Assembly: GCA_958295945.1 (NCBI GenBank)
Contig: OY282386.1
Coordinates: 558,001 to 622,000 of the forward strand
DNA length: 64,000 bases
Direction: 5' to 3'
Source: Candidatus Poribacteria bacterium
GTDB lineage: Bacteria; Poribacteria; WGA-4E; WGA-3G
The position numbers and the translations under genes were made by a program. Below the pieces are notes generated by a model. It was not told the origin of the DNA, ran no database searches, and saw only the letters and a program-made list of their open reading frames with translations. Of this stretch, positions 9,102 to 17,626 are shown piece by piece (the first letter of the stretch is position 1; every line of letters begins with the position of its first letter).

Positions 9102-10590
9102 CTTGAGATCCTCCAATAGTCGGGGAATCAATCTCATTTAGTAAATTTAAAATCTCAGGCAGAAATTCATCATTGTTTTGCTCTTTAACGAGTGCCAATG
9201 CCTTTTCAAGATCTGAAGTTGCTTCTTCCGATCGGTCAAGGAAAAAATTAGCATTTGCCCGTTCATAGTACGACAGTATTAGCGTATTATCAAGATTGAT
9301 TGATTTGGTTAAATCACGAATAGCAGCACGATATTGTTCCAACTCATTCCTCACAATTCCACGGAAACAATATGCACTCGCGCTATCAGAGTCTAGTTTA
9401 ATCGCTTCGCTAAAATCGTCCAGTGCTTCTACATTTTGATTAAGAAGAAAATTCATCCGTCCTCGATGGAAAAGCGCGTCATCATAATTCGGTTTTAAAC
9501 TAAGTGCTTTTGTAAAATCAGAAATGGCATCTTCATATTTTTTTCGTTCGCCATTTAACATACCTCGGTTGAAATAGGCATCTGTATAATCTGGATTTAT
9601 CCCAATTGCTTCGTTATAATCTTTCAATGCATCATTATACCTCTCAAGTGAAAAGTACGCTTTCCCGCGCAAGTTATAGGCTTCTGCATCGTTAGAGTCT
9701 TTGTGAATTGCTATGTCATATTCAGCAATCGCTTTCTCAAAATTACCTTTATTATCTTCTTCAAGACCAAGTGCTTTATGCGCTGAGGGTGTCAGGTCAG
9801 TGTATGATGACTCCTCACGATGTACCCATGCAAAACCTTCAAAGTCTGGGAATAACTTATCTTCTGTTATACCTGATACTCTATGAAGCTCTTTCAGTAT
9901 ATCTTCTTTGCACGCTGCATCTATGACACATTCACCATCGCAATCAAACTCGTATTTTCCAAACAGGAAAACTGATTGCTGTGCAATAATTCGGTTGTTC
10001 TGAAATTTTGGTTGCAAGTAATAAAGTGGGGAATCCTTTTCTTCTTTGAGATAGAAATCAATCTTTTTCCTTGCCTCCCTCTCCGCATTATCTCCTTTTT
10101 CCCAGAATTCCGGAGTAATCTCAGTAAATTTCGGTGGTTTGATCTGCACGGCAGAAACTTTACCGTTCGGAGGTTTATTATCTTCTGACTTCCCGTTCTT
10201 TCCCTTCTTCTTAGGCACAGGGCGACAAGCAAACCAGAGCGCAATTTGGGCACTGAAGGTAAAATCTATTAGACACGTTGCGGCTTTAAAGTGCTGAAGT
10301 TCAACAAGGATGTCTAATTCGTTCCATTCCGTTCCATCTTTCTTATCGTAACCTCTTTGTTTTGCTTTTCTTATCAAATCCTTATTTATGTAGAGGAATT
10401 TCTCAAAATCTCTTTCATTATCTGCTGGACGACGATAAGCAGACGCTTGTATTGTATATACTTCATTCGGAACACCTCTGAATACAAATTCACTTTCACT
10501 AAAATAATTTGCCCATTTTATAAAATCATGAAGTGTTTTGATACGCGAATCTTCGTTTGATATAAGTCTCTCTCCTTCATGGTTATTCAT
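9094..10590 (-). CDS. FRG-domain protein with TPR repeats
   Basis: 498 residues. The N-terminal half has the FRG signature: EFVFRGVPNE near residue 40, LQHFKAATCLIDFT and ALWFACRP around 105-125. FRG domains occur in predicted toxins and antiphage proteins of unknown chemistry. The C-terminal half (about 275-480) is six or seven TPRs, recognisable by repeats such as AYFNRGMLN and ALFHRGRMN. It is the first gene of a two-gene unit, with the methyltransferase start overlapping its stop. The pairing suggests a self/non-self module in which the methylase marks host DNA, but this is inference. Confidence 0.85.
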   Translation of the reverse strand: MNNHEGERLISNEDSRIKTLHDFIKWANYFSESEFVFRGVPNEVYTIQASAYRRPADNERDFEKFLYINKDLIRKAKQRGYDKKDGTEWNELDILVELQHFKAATCLIDFTFSAQIALWFACRPVPKKKGKNGKSEDNKPPNGKVSAVQIKPPKFTEITPEFWEKGDNAEREARKKIDFYLKEEKDSPLYYLQPKFQNNRIIAQQSVFLFGKYEFDCDGECVIDAACKEDILKELHRVSGITEDKLFPDFEGFAWVHREESSYTDLTPSAHKALGLEEDNKGNFEKAIAEYDIAIHKDSNDAEAYNLRGKAYFSLERYNDALKDYNEAIGINPDYTDAYFNRGMLNGERKKYEDAISDFTKALSLKPNYDDALFHRGRMNFLLNQNVEALDDFSEAIKLDSDSASAYCFRGIVRNELEQYRAAIRDLTKSINLDNTLILSYYERANANFFLDRSEEATSDLEKALALVKEQNNDEFLPEILNLLNEIDSPTIGGSQDE

Positions 10591-10814
10591 GCCACTTGTG
10601 TTAAATAGGATTTTCCAGCTATAGTTTGTTATCCTCTGCTACGGTGGGATGAGTGTCAGAACGGATTGGATTCTGATCAGAACAGCACCCAAGACTGTTT
10701 GAATAGTATACCAGATAAGTTAAAAACAGTCAATGTAGACAAGCAAAAAAGGTGTTTTGCAAGTTAAATAAATCTGCCGCATCTTCAGTTTTCACTTCGT
10801 GGTTTAATCAATAC

Positions 10815-13478
10815 CTAATCAGTGGGATAACTATTGGTATGTTCATGTATTGGTTGGCGTTCAAGGTTGGCGTGAGGATCTCCGCGGCGAGCGATTCCCG
10901 TTATTTCATCTACCGATTCATCAGCCTTGAAACGCAAATATAGTTTTCTCGACTTGTTTGCCAGAGGTGTATTTTTCAATGCACGATAACATCGCATCAT
11001 GTTGTAATGTGCATCCAAATCTTCTGGGTCAACTTCCAAAGTTTTTTGAAAATGTTCTAAAGCGATGGCATAGTCACGTTTGAGAAAGTGCATGCGTCCC
11101 AATACATTGCGAACACGGGTATCTCGTGGGAATTGTAATGCTGCTTTTTGTAGGTGTTGAATTGCCACATCGTATTTGCCATACGTCTCTTGCACCAAAG
11201 CATAAAAGTAATGAACTTTTGCTCGATGTGGATTCCCAGGAAGCAAGGTTTTCTGTATCTCAAACGCTTTATTCAGCATCTCTTCTGCACTTTTCATATC
11301 TCCTTCTTTGATGTTACACCGGGCTATATTCACCCATCCATCCAGGTAAGCAGGATCAATCTCTGTTACCTTCCTGAATGCAGTCTGTGCTTTTCTAAGG
11401 TCACCTTGTAGGAATAATCCTATACCGTAGTCATTCCAGCGTTCACGTACATTTCCATCCAAAGACTTGTTATTTGATATGTTTACTGATTCAGTCTTGA
11501 TATGTAGTGTCGCTTTTATATCAGCCATCATGACAATTGGTAGGTTTGGTATGGACTTAATTTTCCCTGCGACATCAGATGTATCACCAGTCCATACCCA
11601 TTTTCCATCATCATAGCCTTTGTCCACCTGATAGTTAGTATCTTCTGGATCGCGAACACCTGCATATGCCCACTGCGTATGCCACCAGTTGAATTTGCGA
11701 TAGTTGAGTTTTGCTTCCACTTTGAGGGTATTACCACAATCATCCGGAATAGTTAGTCTATATCTCACCGTATCTGCGGCACCAGGTGGAATGGTGCGGG
11801 AATACAATACGGTTCGCATTGCCCATGCATTACGTTTGTTGATTAAGTTTCCTTGCTCATCTAACATATAGGCGCGATAGAAATGAGCACTTGGATCAAC
11901 AGGTCCGTTTCCATCAGGCGCAGCGATTCGACCGTTCCAGAACACAATCTTACCGTTCTCATCGGTAGCCTTCACCTCCAGCCAGATATCAAATGCATCA
12001 ATCGTGCCAGCGGGGAATTGATGTCCAACCCCGCGCGTTCGAACCACTACCTCAATTAGCGGGTCTTCACCACGTTGGATTGCTGCACCATCCTTTGGAA
12101 CAGGCTTTCCATTAGCAAACAGATCTAACGTTATTACATCATTTTTTAGGAAGTCTATTACTGTTTGGAGTTGTTCATCGTGTTTATTAACATAGGGGAG
12201 CGCAGTATTCGCTGCAGGAAAACGATGGCTGTGGACTTTACCCTTTATATTCCCCGCATCTTTTGAGTCAACAAGTGGCATGTGGCAATCAACACATTTC
12301 TTAGCCTTATCTGGATAGTAGAATGAGAGCGCGCCTTGATGTGAAACACCACTCTTCTGCCATTGATCGTAGTCGTTGAAACCACGCACCCATTTGAAAT
12401 TGTTGACAGGAAAGTCAAGATGTACCTTATGACAAGTTGAACAGAATTCAGCAGTATTGTCTCGGTGAAAAGGTTTAAGAAAACTCTTGCGATGCGGTTC
12501 TGGATCAAGCCGAATTAAGTAGTTGTGCAAACCACGAATAATGCTATTGTCACTTGATGCTAAATCATGCAGTGGTGGATATTTTATCACATACCCACTA
12601 TTTCCCATCGTATCCTTGACTCGTTCAATAGAATGGCAAGCCGTGCATGCTAAACCTGCTTGTGCGGCAGGTGTATGAAGGTTTTCTCTAATCGGTTTGT
12701 CCATAACTCCGTTGAGTAGGATTGCAGGATCATGACATCCACCGCACCATTTCGAAGACTGTATGCCGTTCACCTCTTGCATATAGATGATAGATTTGCG
12801 GTACCACTGATTGTTGAAAGATGAAAAATGATGAGCGGATTCGTTCCACTGCTTATAGATATCCGGATGACAACCTTTTGTTGCACACGTTTCAGATGTC
12901 AGAAAGAAATCCTTCGTTATGAGGTTACCTGTTTCTGTTTCTACAGATGCTGGAAAAAAGTGTCCTGTCGATCCACCACCTTCTTCATACATACTTGTTG
13001 GAGGGAAGATCGGATTCTTGACGATATAATCCTTGTTAGGAAAGTAGTGTTGCGACAATTTTGCACCTATTGGGAAAAACAGAACAAAAATAAAGGTCCC
13101 AACAAGTATCTTTTTTAGAATTGGTGAAATTGTGTCACTGAACATCAATAGATGAATGGAAAAGAGCAAACTGCCTATGCTTATGCTGACAATATGTGTA
13201 ATGAGAAGCCAACGGTAAGGAGTTGTTGCCCCGACGACCATAAGATATCCACCAGAGATGATTCCAATGATTAATCCTAAGACTCCGAAGTTTCCTACAA
13301 CTGTCAGTTTTCTGAGATGTTTATAAAGATAGATACAGAATGGGATGAGTAGAACAATTCCCAGACCAATATGGAGAAGTACATTTAAGATGTAGAAAAG
13401 TGTGGGTTCACCGAAACTAAATAGATATGCACTGTTTAGGAGTAGTATAAGAAAGGAAATAAGTGACATTTTACGCAT
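10815..13478 (-). CDS. membrane-anchored multiheme cytochrome c with C-terminal TPRs
   Basis: 887 residues. About five hydrophobic segments fill residues 1-165. An exported heme domain follows with four CxxCH sites (CGGCH, CTACH, CSTCH, CVDCH), one CATKGCH with four residues between the cysteines, and many extra His. Next comes a beta-rich part (residues 430-640) with VGHQFPAGTIDAF. The C-terminal 200 residues are TPRs. It resembles cytochrome c554-type electron-transfer proteins. Hemes would be attached by a Ccs system, and a ccsA-like gene is present at 26.6 kb. Electron donor and acceptor are unknown. It is a single gene, 224 bases from the FRG gene. Confidence 0.85.
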   Translation of the reverse strand: MRKMSLISFLILLLNSAYLFSFGEPTLFYILNVLLHIGLGIVLLIPFCIYLYKHLRKLTVVGNFGVLGLIIGIISGGYLMVVGATTPYRWLLITHIVSISIGSLLFSIHLLMFSDTISPILKKILVGTFIFVLFFPIGAKLSQHYFPNKDYIVKNPIFPPTSMYEEGGGSTGHFFPASVETETGNLITKDFFLTSETCATKGCHPDIYKQWNESAHHFSSFNNQWYRKSIIYMQEVNGIQSSKWCGGCHDPAILLNGVMDKPIRENLHTPAAQAGLACTACHSIERVKDTMGNSGYVIKYPPLHDLASSDNSIIRGLHNYLIRLDPEPHRKSFLKPFHRDNTAEFCSTCHKVHLDFPVNNFKWVRGFNDYDQWQKSGVSHQGALSFYYPDKAKKCVDCHMPLVDSKDAGNIKGKVHSHRFPAANTALPYVNKHDEQLQTVIDFLKNDVITLDLFANGKPVPKDGAAIQRGEDPLIEVVVRTRGVGHQFPAGTIDAFDIWLEVKATDENGKIVFWNGRIAAPDGNGPVDPSAHFYRAYMLDEQGNLINKRNAWAMRTVLYSRTIPPGAADTVRYRLTIPDDCGNTLKVEAKLNYRKFNWWHTQWAYAGVRDPEDTNYQVDKGYDDGKWVWTGDTSDVAGKIKSIPNLPIVMMADIKATLHIKTESVNISNNKSLDGNVRERWNDYGIGLFLQGDLRKAQTAFRKVTEIDPAYLDGWVNIARCNIKEGDMKSAEEMLNKAFEIQKTLLPGNPHRAKVHYFYALVQETYGKYDVAIQHLQKAALQFPRDTRVRNVLGRMHFLKRDYAIALEHFQKTLEVDPEDLDAHYNMMRCYRALKNTPLANKSRKLYLRFKADESVDEITGIARRGDPHANLERQPIHEHTNSYPTD

Positions 13479-13522
13479 AGATTCGTTTGGATTGATTCTG
13501 CGATATGAATTTAGTTTTATAT

Positions 13523-14272
13523 TTATCCGGCAGTATACCCGCCATCAATCGGCAAGGAGATCCCCGTAACAAAAGCAGATTCGTCGGATGCAAGATATAA
13601 TGCGCCATAAGCAATCTCTATCGGTTGACCAAGCCGACGCATGGGATGTTTATCTGCAAGTTTCTGGTATTCATTAGGTGTTTTGATGACTCCTGCAACT
13701 AATGGTGTTTCTACAAAACCGGGACATATACAATTTACTCGGATATTGTCTTGAGCATAGTCAAGTGCCATTCCGCGGGTCAAATTTGTTACTGCACCCT
13801 TGGATGCAACATACGCAGCTCGGACATCCGCACCAACCAGACCGTAGATAGAGGACATATTGATGATAACTCCTCCACCGTTCTTTTGCATTGCAGGAAT
13901 TGCAGCTTTAGCACAGAGGAATACACCGTTTAGGTTGACATCTAAACAACGATGCCAATCATCTTCAGGGAGTTCTGCCACAGCTAGACGCATGGCAATT
14001 CCAGCGTTATTGAAAAGAATATCAAGCTTTCCAAAAGATTCTAAGGTTTGTGCAACGACATTTTGTGTGTCTACTTTGATAGTCACATCAGTTTTGATAT
14101 ATTTTGCTACATGACCAACGTCTTGTATATCCGCGACAGTCTGTTCTCCTCCATCAATATCTATGTCTGCTACAACGATCTTTGCACCGTGTTCGGCAAA
14201 GAGTTTTGCTGTTGCTTTACCTATCCCGGAAGCAGCACCTGTAATAATTGCAACCTTGTCCTTTAGTCTCAC
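13523..14272 (-). CDS. short-chain dehydrogenase/reductase
   Basis: 249 residues from GTG 14272, which sits just after the upstream stop (14275) behind GGAAGGAAAAAG. A longer frame begins at ATG 14293 and would overlap by 19 bases. Classical SDR: TGAASGIGKAT cofactor loop, VADID after strand 2 (Asp favours NAD), NNAG, catalytic Ser in NMSSIYG and YVASK. The C-terminal LPIDGGYTAG is typical. Together with the FAH-family gene it forms a two-gene operon likely degrading a sugar or aromatic acid; the substrate cannot be told. Confidence 0.9.
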   Translation of the reverse strand: MRLKDKVAIITGAASGIGKATAKLFAEHGAKIVVADIDIDGGEQTVADIQDVGHVAKYIKTDVTIKVDTQNVVAQTLESFGKLDILFNNAGIAMRLAVAELPEDDWHRCLDVNLNGVFLCAKAAIPAMQKNGGGVIINMSSIYGLVGADVRAAYVASKGAVTNLTRGMALDYAQDNIRVNCICPGFVETPLVAGVIKTPNEYQKLADKHPMRRLGQPIEIAYGALYLASDESAFVTGISLPIDGGYTAG

Positions 14273-14274
14273 GG

Positions 14275-15207
14275 TTACACTTTTTCCTTCCAAGCAGCAG
14301 GATTCTGTTCTGGTTGACCAATCTGATTTTTCAACACACCGATATTTTCTATTTCAAGTTCTATCACATCACCCGGTTGAATCCATCTGTCAAGTTCCCA
14401 TCCGCATCCTTTGCCAACAGTACCAGAACCTAAAAATTCACCCGGGAATAGTGTCTCAGACTGCGATACAAAGGAAATCATCTCTTCAAATGAATAATAC
14501 ATATCCGATGTCGTTCCTTCAGACCAAACTTCTCCATTGACTCTTGCTGTCATTTTCAAATCGTAAGGATCACCGATTTCATCAGGTGTTACAAGACAAG
14601 GTCCCATGATGTTGCTGTTGTCAAAATCCTTGCCTTTTGCAGGACCGAGGGATAACGTCATGTGACGGAATTGTATATCACGCGCACTGATGTCGTTGTA
14701 AATGGTGTATCCAGCGATGTATTCATGTGCATCTTCTATTGGTATATTCTTTCCTGTTTTGCCGATATACACACCCCATTCTAATTCAAAATCAAGTTTC
14801 TCTGTGTAATTAGGCCAAGTGACAACAGCTTCGTGTCCAGCAATGGATGCGGGACTTGTGCTACCTCTGTAATAATTGGGAAGTTTGAACCATTCAGGTG
14901 AAATTTCTTTTCCTGTAATTCGAGATGCAGCATCCATGTGTGTTTTGAATACACCGAAATCCCGCAAACTTGCTGGACGTGGAAAAGGTGCTTGTAATAC
15001 TACATCGGATATATCATATATACTTTCGTTAAGTTGGTCCTGAATTGTGTCAAGTCGTTTTTGGGCTTCATCTAAACAGTTCTGTTCAAAGAACTGTGTC
15101 ATGTCCGATACTTCAAGTGCAAGATCAACGATTGTGTTCCCATTGATCAAAGCTCCAAGTTTGTTCTGTTCATTATTTGACAGTAGTTTGAATGTTACAA
15201 GTTTCAC
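14275..15207 (-). CDS. fumarylacetoacetate hydrolase family protein
   Basis: 310 residues. An N-terminal FAH_N-like part is followed by the FAH fold from about residue 95. Metal ligands fit DFELEWGVYIGK (acidic pair), IPIEDAHEYIAGYTI and NDISARDIQ. The GSGTVGKGCGWELDR and IQPGDVIELEIENIG stretches are family hallmarks. Members cleave or hydrate acylpyruvates or 2-keto-3-deoxy acids. GGAGGATAATC precedes the start and a near-consensus promoter lies at 15237-15265, so this is the first gene of the FAH-SDR operon. Confidence 0.88.
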   Translation of the reverse strand: MKLVTFKLLSNNEQNKLGALINGNTIVDLALEVSDMTQFFEQNCLDEAQKRLDTIQDQLNESIYDISDVVLQAPFPRPASLRDFGVFKTHMDAASRITGKEISPEWFKLPNYYRGSTSPASIAGHEAVVTWPNYTEKLDFELEWGVYIGKTGKNIPIEDAHEYIAGYTIYNDISARDIQFRHMTLSLGPAKGKDFDNSNIMGPCLVTPDEIGDPYDLKMTARVNGEVWSEGTTSDMYYSFEEMISFVSQSETLFPGEFLGSGTVGKGCGWELDRWIQPGDVIELEIENIGVLKNQIGQPEQNPAAWKEKV

Positions 15208-15236
15208 AGATTATCCTCCCTTAATGCGATGGTAAC

Positions 15237-15265
15237 TTTATACTATATTCACATTCAAAAGTCAA
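15237..15265 (-). promoter_or_regulatory. sigma-70-type promoter of the FAH-SDR operon
   Basis: On the minus strand: TTGACT, 17-base spacer, TATAAA, ending 30 bases before the start codon at 15207. The ribosome site GGAGG lies between. Confidence 0.6.
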
Positions 15266-15281
15266 GGATATGTATTTCATA

Positions 15282-15816
15282 GCGTCAATTTAAGGAAAAT
15301 TACGCTCAACGACTCAGTATACGTAAGCGGGGAATGCCAAATGGCATTCATACCGTTGATTTGGTGCTTTGTCCGCGCGCTGGATGGTAGAGACATAACT
15401 GACTAACTGACAGGCATGTTTGTTGGTTCAAAAATTACTGTGCATTTCACAGATATGGCAAGCGCGCGGACAAAGCGCGCCTACAGCGGGTTGTGTTTGC
15501 TAAATTGATGTCTACGGTGACAAAAACTTTACACACCCAACTTCTTACCATGAATTGTAGTGCGGTTCCCCGCCCCTCTTCCATTGTAGGCGCGCTTTCT
15601 AAGCGCGCTCTTCCATTCTCACCATTCCTCTTACATTGTTGGAGCGGTAAGAAAAGCAATCTCAAATATGGTCTTAAAAGTAGTAGGCACGCTCCGCGTG
15701 CCGTTTACAAAGAGAATGACGGCACACGAAGTGTGCCTACTACTTTGCACTGATACAACCAAATCTAACTATTAGTAAAACTAAATAACGTGGAATCTAT
15801 AAACTAAATAGCCCTG
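15282..15816. repeat. repeat-rich gap with transposon remnants
   Basis: The 722-base gap before the Nramp-like gene holds no convincing gene. Bases 15284-15303 match the end of the IS4-type element at 54.7 kb (GCGTCAATTTAAGGAAAATT). Around 15466-15505 is a GCGCGC-flanked repeat followed by CTACAGCGGGTTG and a run also found at 53.2 kb. 15511-15531 matches the 52.4-kb MITE end. 15590-15608 is a palindrome, GCGCGCTTTCTAAGCGCGC, also present at 38078-38096. 15800-15816 is an ISAs1-like end (AAACTAAATAGCCCTG). Confidence 0.6.
15681..15742. repeat. long imperfect palindrome (TAGTAGGCAC family)
   Basis: A 24-base arm starting TAGTAGGCACGCTCCG pairs with a 24-base arm ending GTGTGCCTACTA across a 14-base loop, with a few mismatches. 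The same element occurs at 62796-62864. Confidence 0.7.
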
Positions 15817-15929
15817 GAATTAGTCCTTGATTCATTACATTCTGTTTGGTAAAATGCCAACATATTCATACGCATAGAGGTCGTATCGCAGAGAAATTAG
15901 ATATTAACATATTTTGGGAGTGGTAATCT

Positions 15930-17444
15930 ATGGAAGAAACGAATGAACATGTGGCAGAAATGGGTGAACATGTGGACGGTGGCACACTACCCGATTGGGA
16001 GGTAGCAGAACTACCCGCACCACCACAATATCAATTTGGCAAAGCATTCAGAAACATTTTAGGACCAGGGATAATTGCTTTAGGTGCATCAATCGGCAGT
16101 GGAGAATGGTTATTAGGACCAGCAATTACCGCTCAATATGGTGGCACATTGCTGTGGATTGCTACCATTGCAATCCTACTGCAATCTGTTCTAAACACAG
16201 AGTCAATCCGTTATACATTGTATACGGGTGAACCGATGTTGAGTGGTTACATGCGGTGTAAACCTGGACCACGGTTCTGGGCAATTTTCTATTCCGGTGT
16301 TGACTTTTTCAGCATTTGGCCTGGATGGGCAATGGCAGCTGCAACTGCTCTGGCAGCAGCATGGATCGGAAGAATGCCCGCAGAAGCAGACCAGAATACT
16401 GTCCGAATATTTGCTTATATAATCTTTTTCGCATGTTTAGCAATCATAATGTTCGGAGGAAAAATATACAATGCACTTGAGAAAGTTCTACTTTTCATGG
16501 TTGTATGGATCATTACATACTTAGTCATTGTAGACGTTATTCTGGTCTCACCTGCTGTCTGGTGGACTGTCATAAAAGGTTTCTTCAGTTTCGGTGCATT
16601 GCCACCTGAAGTACAGGGTGGAAACTTTGATTGGTTACTACTTGGTGCATTCGCTGCCTATGCTGGAAGTGGAGGTTTAGGAAACATTACTATATCAAAC
16701 TATGTCCGAGATAAAGGATGGGGTATGAGTAGTTTGGTTGGTGCGATCCCATCTATCATCGGTGGTCAGAAGGTGACACTCTCACACTTCGGTAAAGTGT
16801 TCAGAATTTCTCCAGAAAACATCAATCGTTTCAAAGAGTGGTGGAAATATGTTAGATTTGAACAGTATTACATCTGGGTCGTAGGGTGTTTCATCGGATT
16901 AGCATTGCCAGCAATGTTGACACTTGAATATGTGCCTTTAGGGCAGGAAATGGATCAGTGGGCAGCGGCAGGATTTCAAGCTGAAGGACTCGCACAAAGA
17001 GGTGGTAGAATCCTGTGGTACCTCACGCTGTTATGCGGATTCTGGGTGCTTTTCTCAACACAACTCGGTAGTGTAGATGGCGTACCACGTAGATTTACCG
17101 ACATTATTTGGACTGGGTTCAGAAGGGCAAGAGCAATGGATGATCACAATGCAAAATGGATCTACTATCCGATAGTCCTCGTTTATGTCCTATGGGGTGT
17201 CATAGCAATGTATTTGGCAAAACCTTTGTTAATGATTATCGTGTCAGCGACAATAGGTGGTTATCAACTGGTGATGTGTTCAATCCATACCTTATATGTA
17301 AATCGCAAATTCTTACCAAAGGAGATTCAACCACCAATATATAAGCAGATTGGACTAATATTGTGTGCATTGTTCTATTCAATCTTTGGCACAATCACGG
17401 TTTACAAACAGGTGATTGTGAAATTTATATTACCACTATTTTAG
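15930..17444 (+). CDS. Nramp-related metal ion transporter
   Basis: A 504-residue membrane protein with about 11 hydrophobic segments after a 40-residue acidic cytoplasmic tail. LGPGIIALGASIGSGEWL matches the first transmembrane helix of Nramp proteins, but the DPGN metal-binding motif of true Mn/Fe transporters is replaced by ASIGSGE. This places it in an Nramp-related branch whose ion may differ. ATG follows GGGAGTGGTAATCT. It is monocistronic, with repeats on its 5' side and 182 bases to the next gene. Confidence 0.8.
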   Translation: MEETNEHVAEMGEHVDGGTLPDWEVAELPAPPQYQFGKAFRNILGPGIIALGASIGSGEWLLGPAITAQYGGTLLWIATIAILLQSVLNTESIRYTLYTGEPMLSGYMRCKPGPRFWAIFYSGVDFFSIWPGWAMAAATALAAAWIGRMPAEADQNTVRIFAYIIFFACLAIIMFGGKIYNALEKVLLFMVVWIITYLVIVDVILVSPAVWWTVIKGFFSFGALPPEVQGGNFDWLLLGAFAAYAGSGGLGNITISNYVRDKGWGMSSLVGAIPSIIGGQKVTLSHFGKVFRISPENINRFKEWWKYVRFEQYYIWVVGCFIGLALPAMLTLEYVPLGQEMDQWAAAGFQAEGLAQRGGRILWYLTLLCGFWVLFSTQLGSVDGVPRRFTDIIWTGFRRARAMDDHNAKWIYYPIVLVYVLWGVIAMYLAKPLLMIIVSATIGGYQLVMCSIHTLYVNRKFLPKEIQPPIYKQIGLILCALFYSIFGTITVYKQVIVKFILPLF

Positions 17445-17626
17445 CTACGACAGACACAGTCTATAGCGTAAACGGCTTCTATCATTGCGCCTCTTACATT
17501 CATAGGCTATGTTTCAAACAGGATTATACCCGCTCATAGTCGCGCAATACTATAGTGCATCCAACTAAAAGTGTGAAAATCATTTTTGGAATTGATATTA
17601 TGTAGAACCAATATAGGAGACAAGTC

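Noticed and set aside
15447-15753. Opposing short frames in the 15.2-15.9 kb gap
   Set aside because: Built from palindromic repeats; no homology, no start site.
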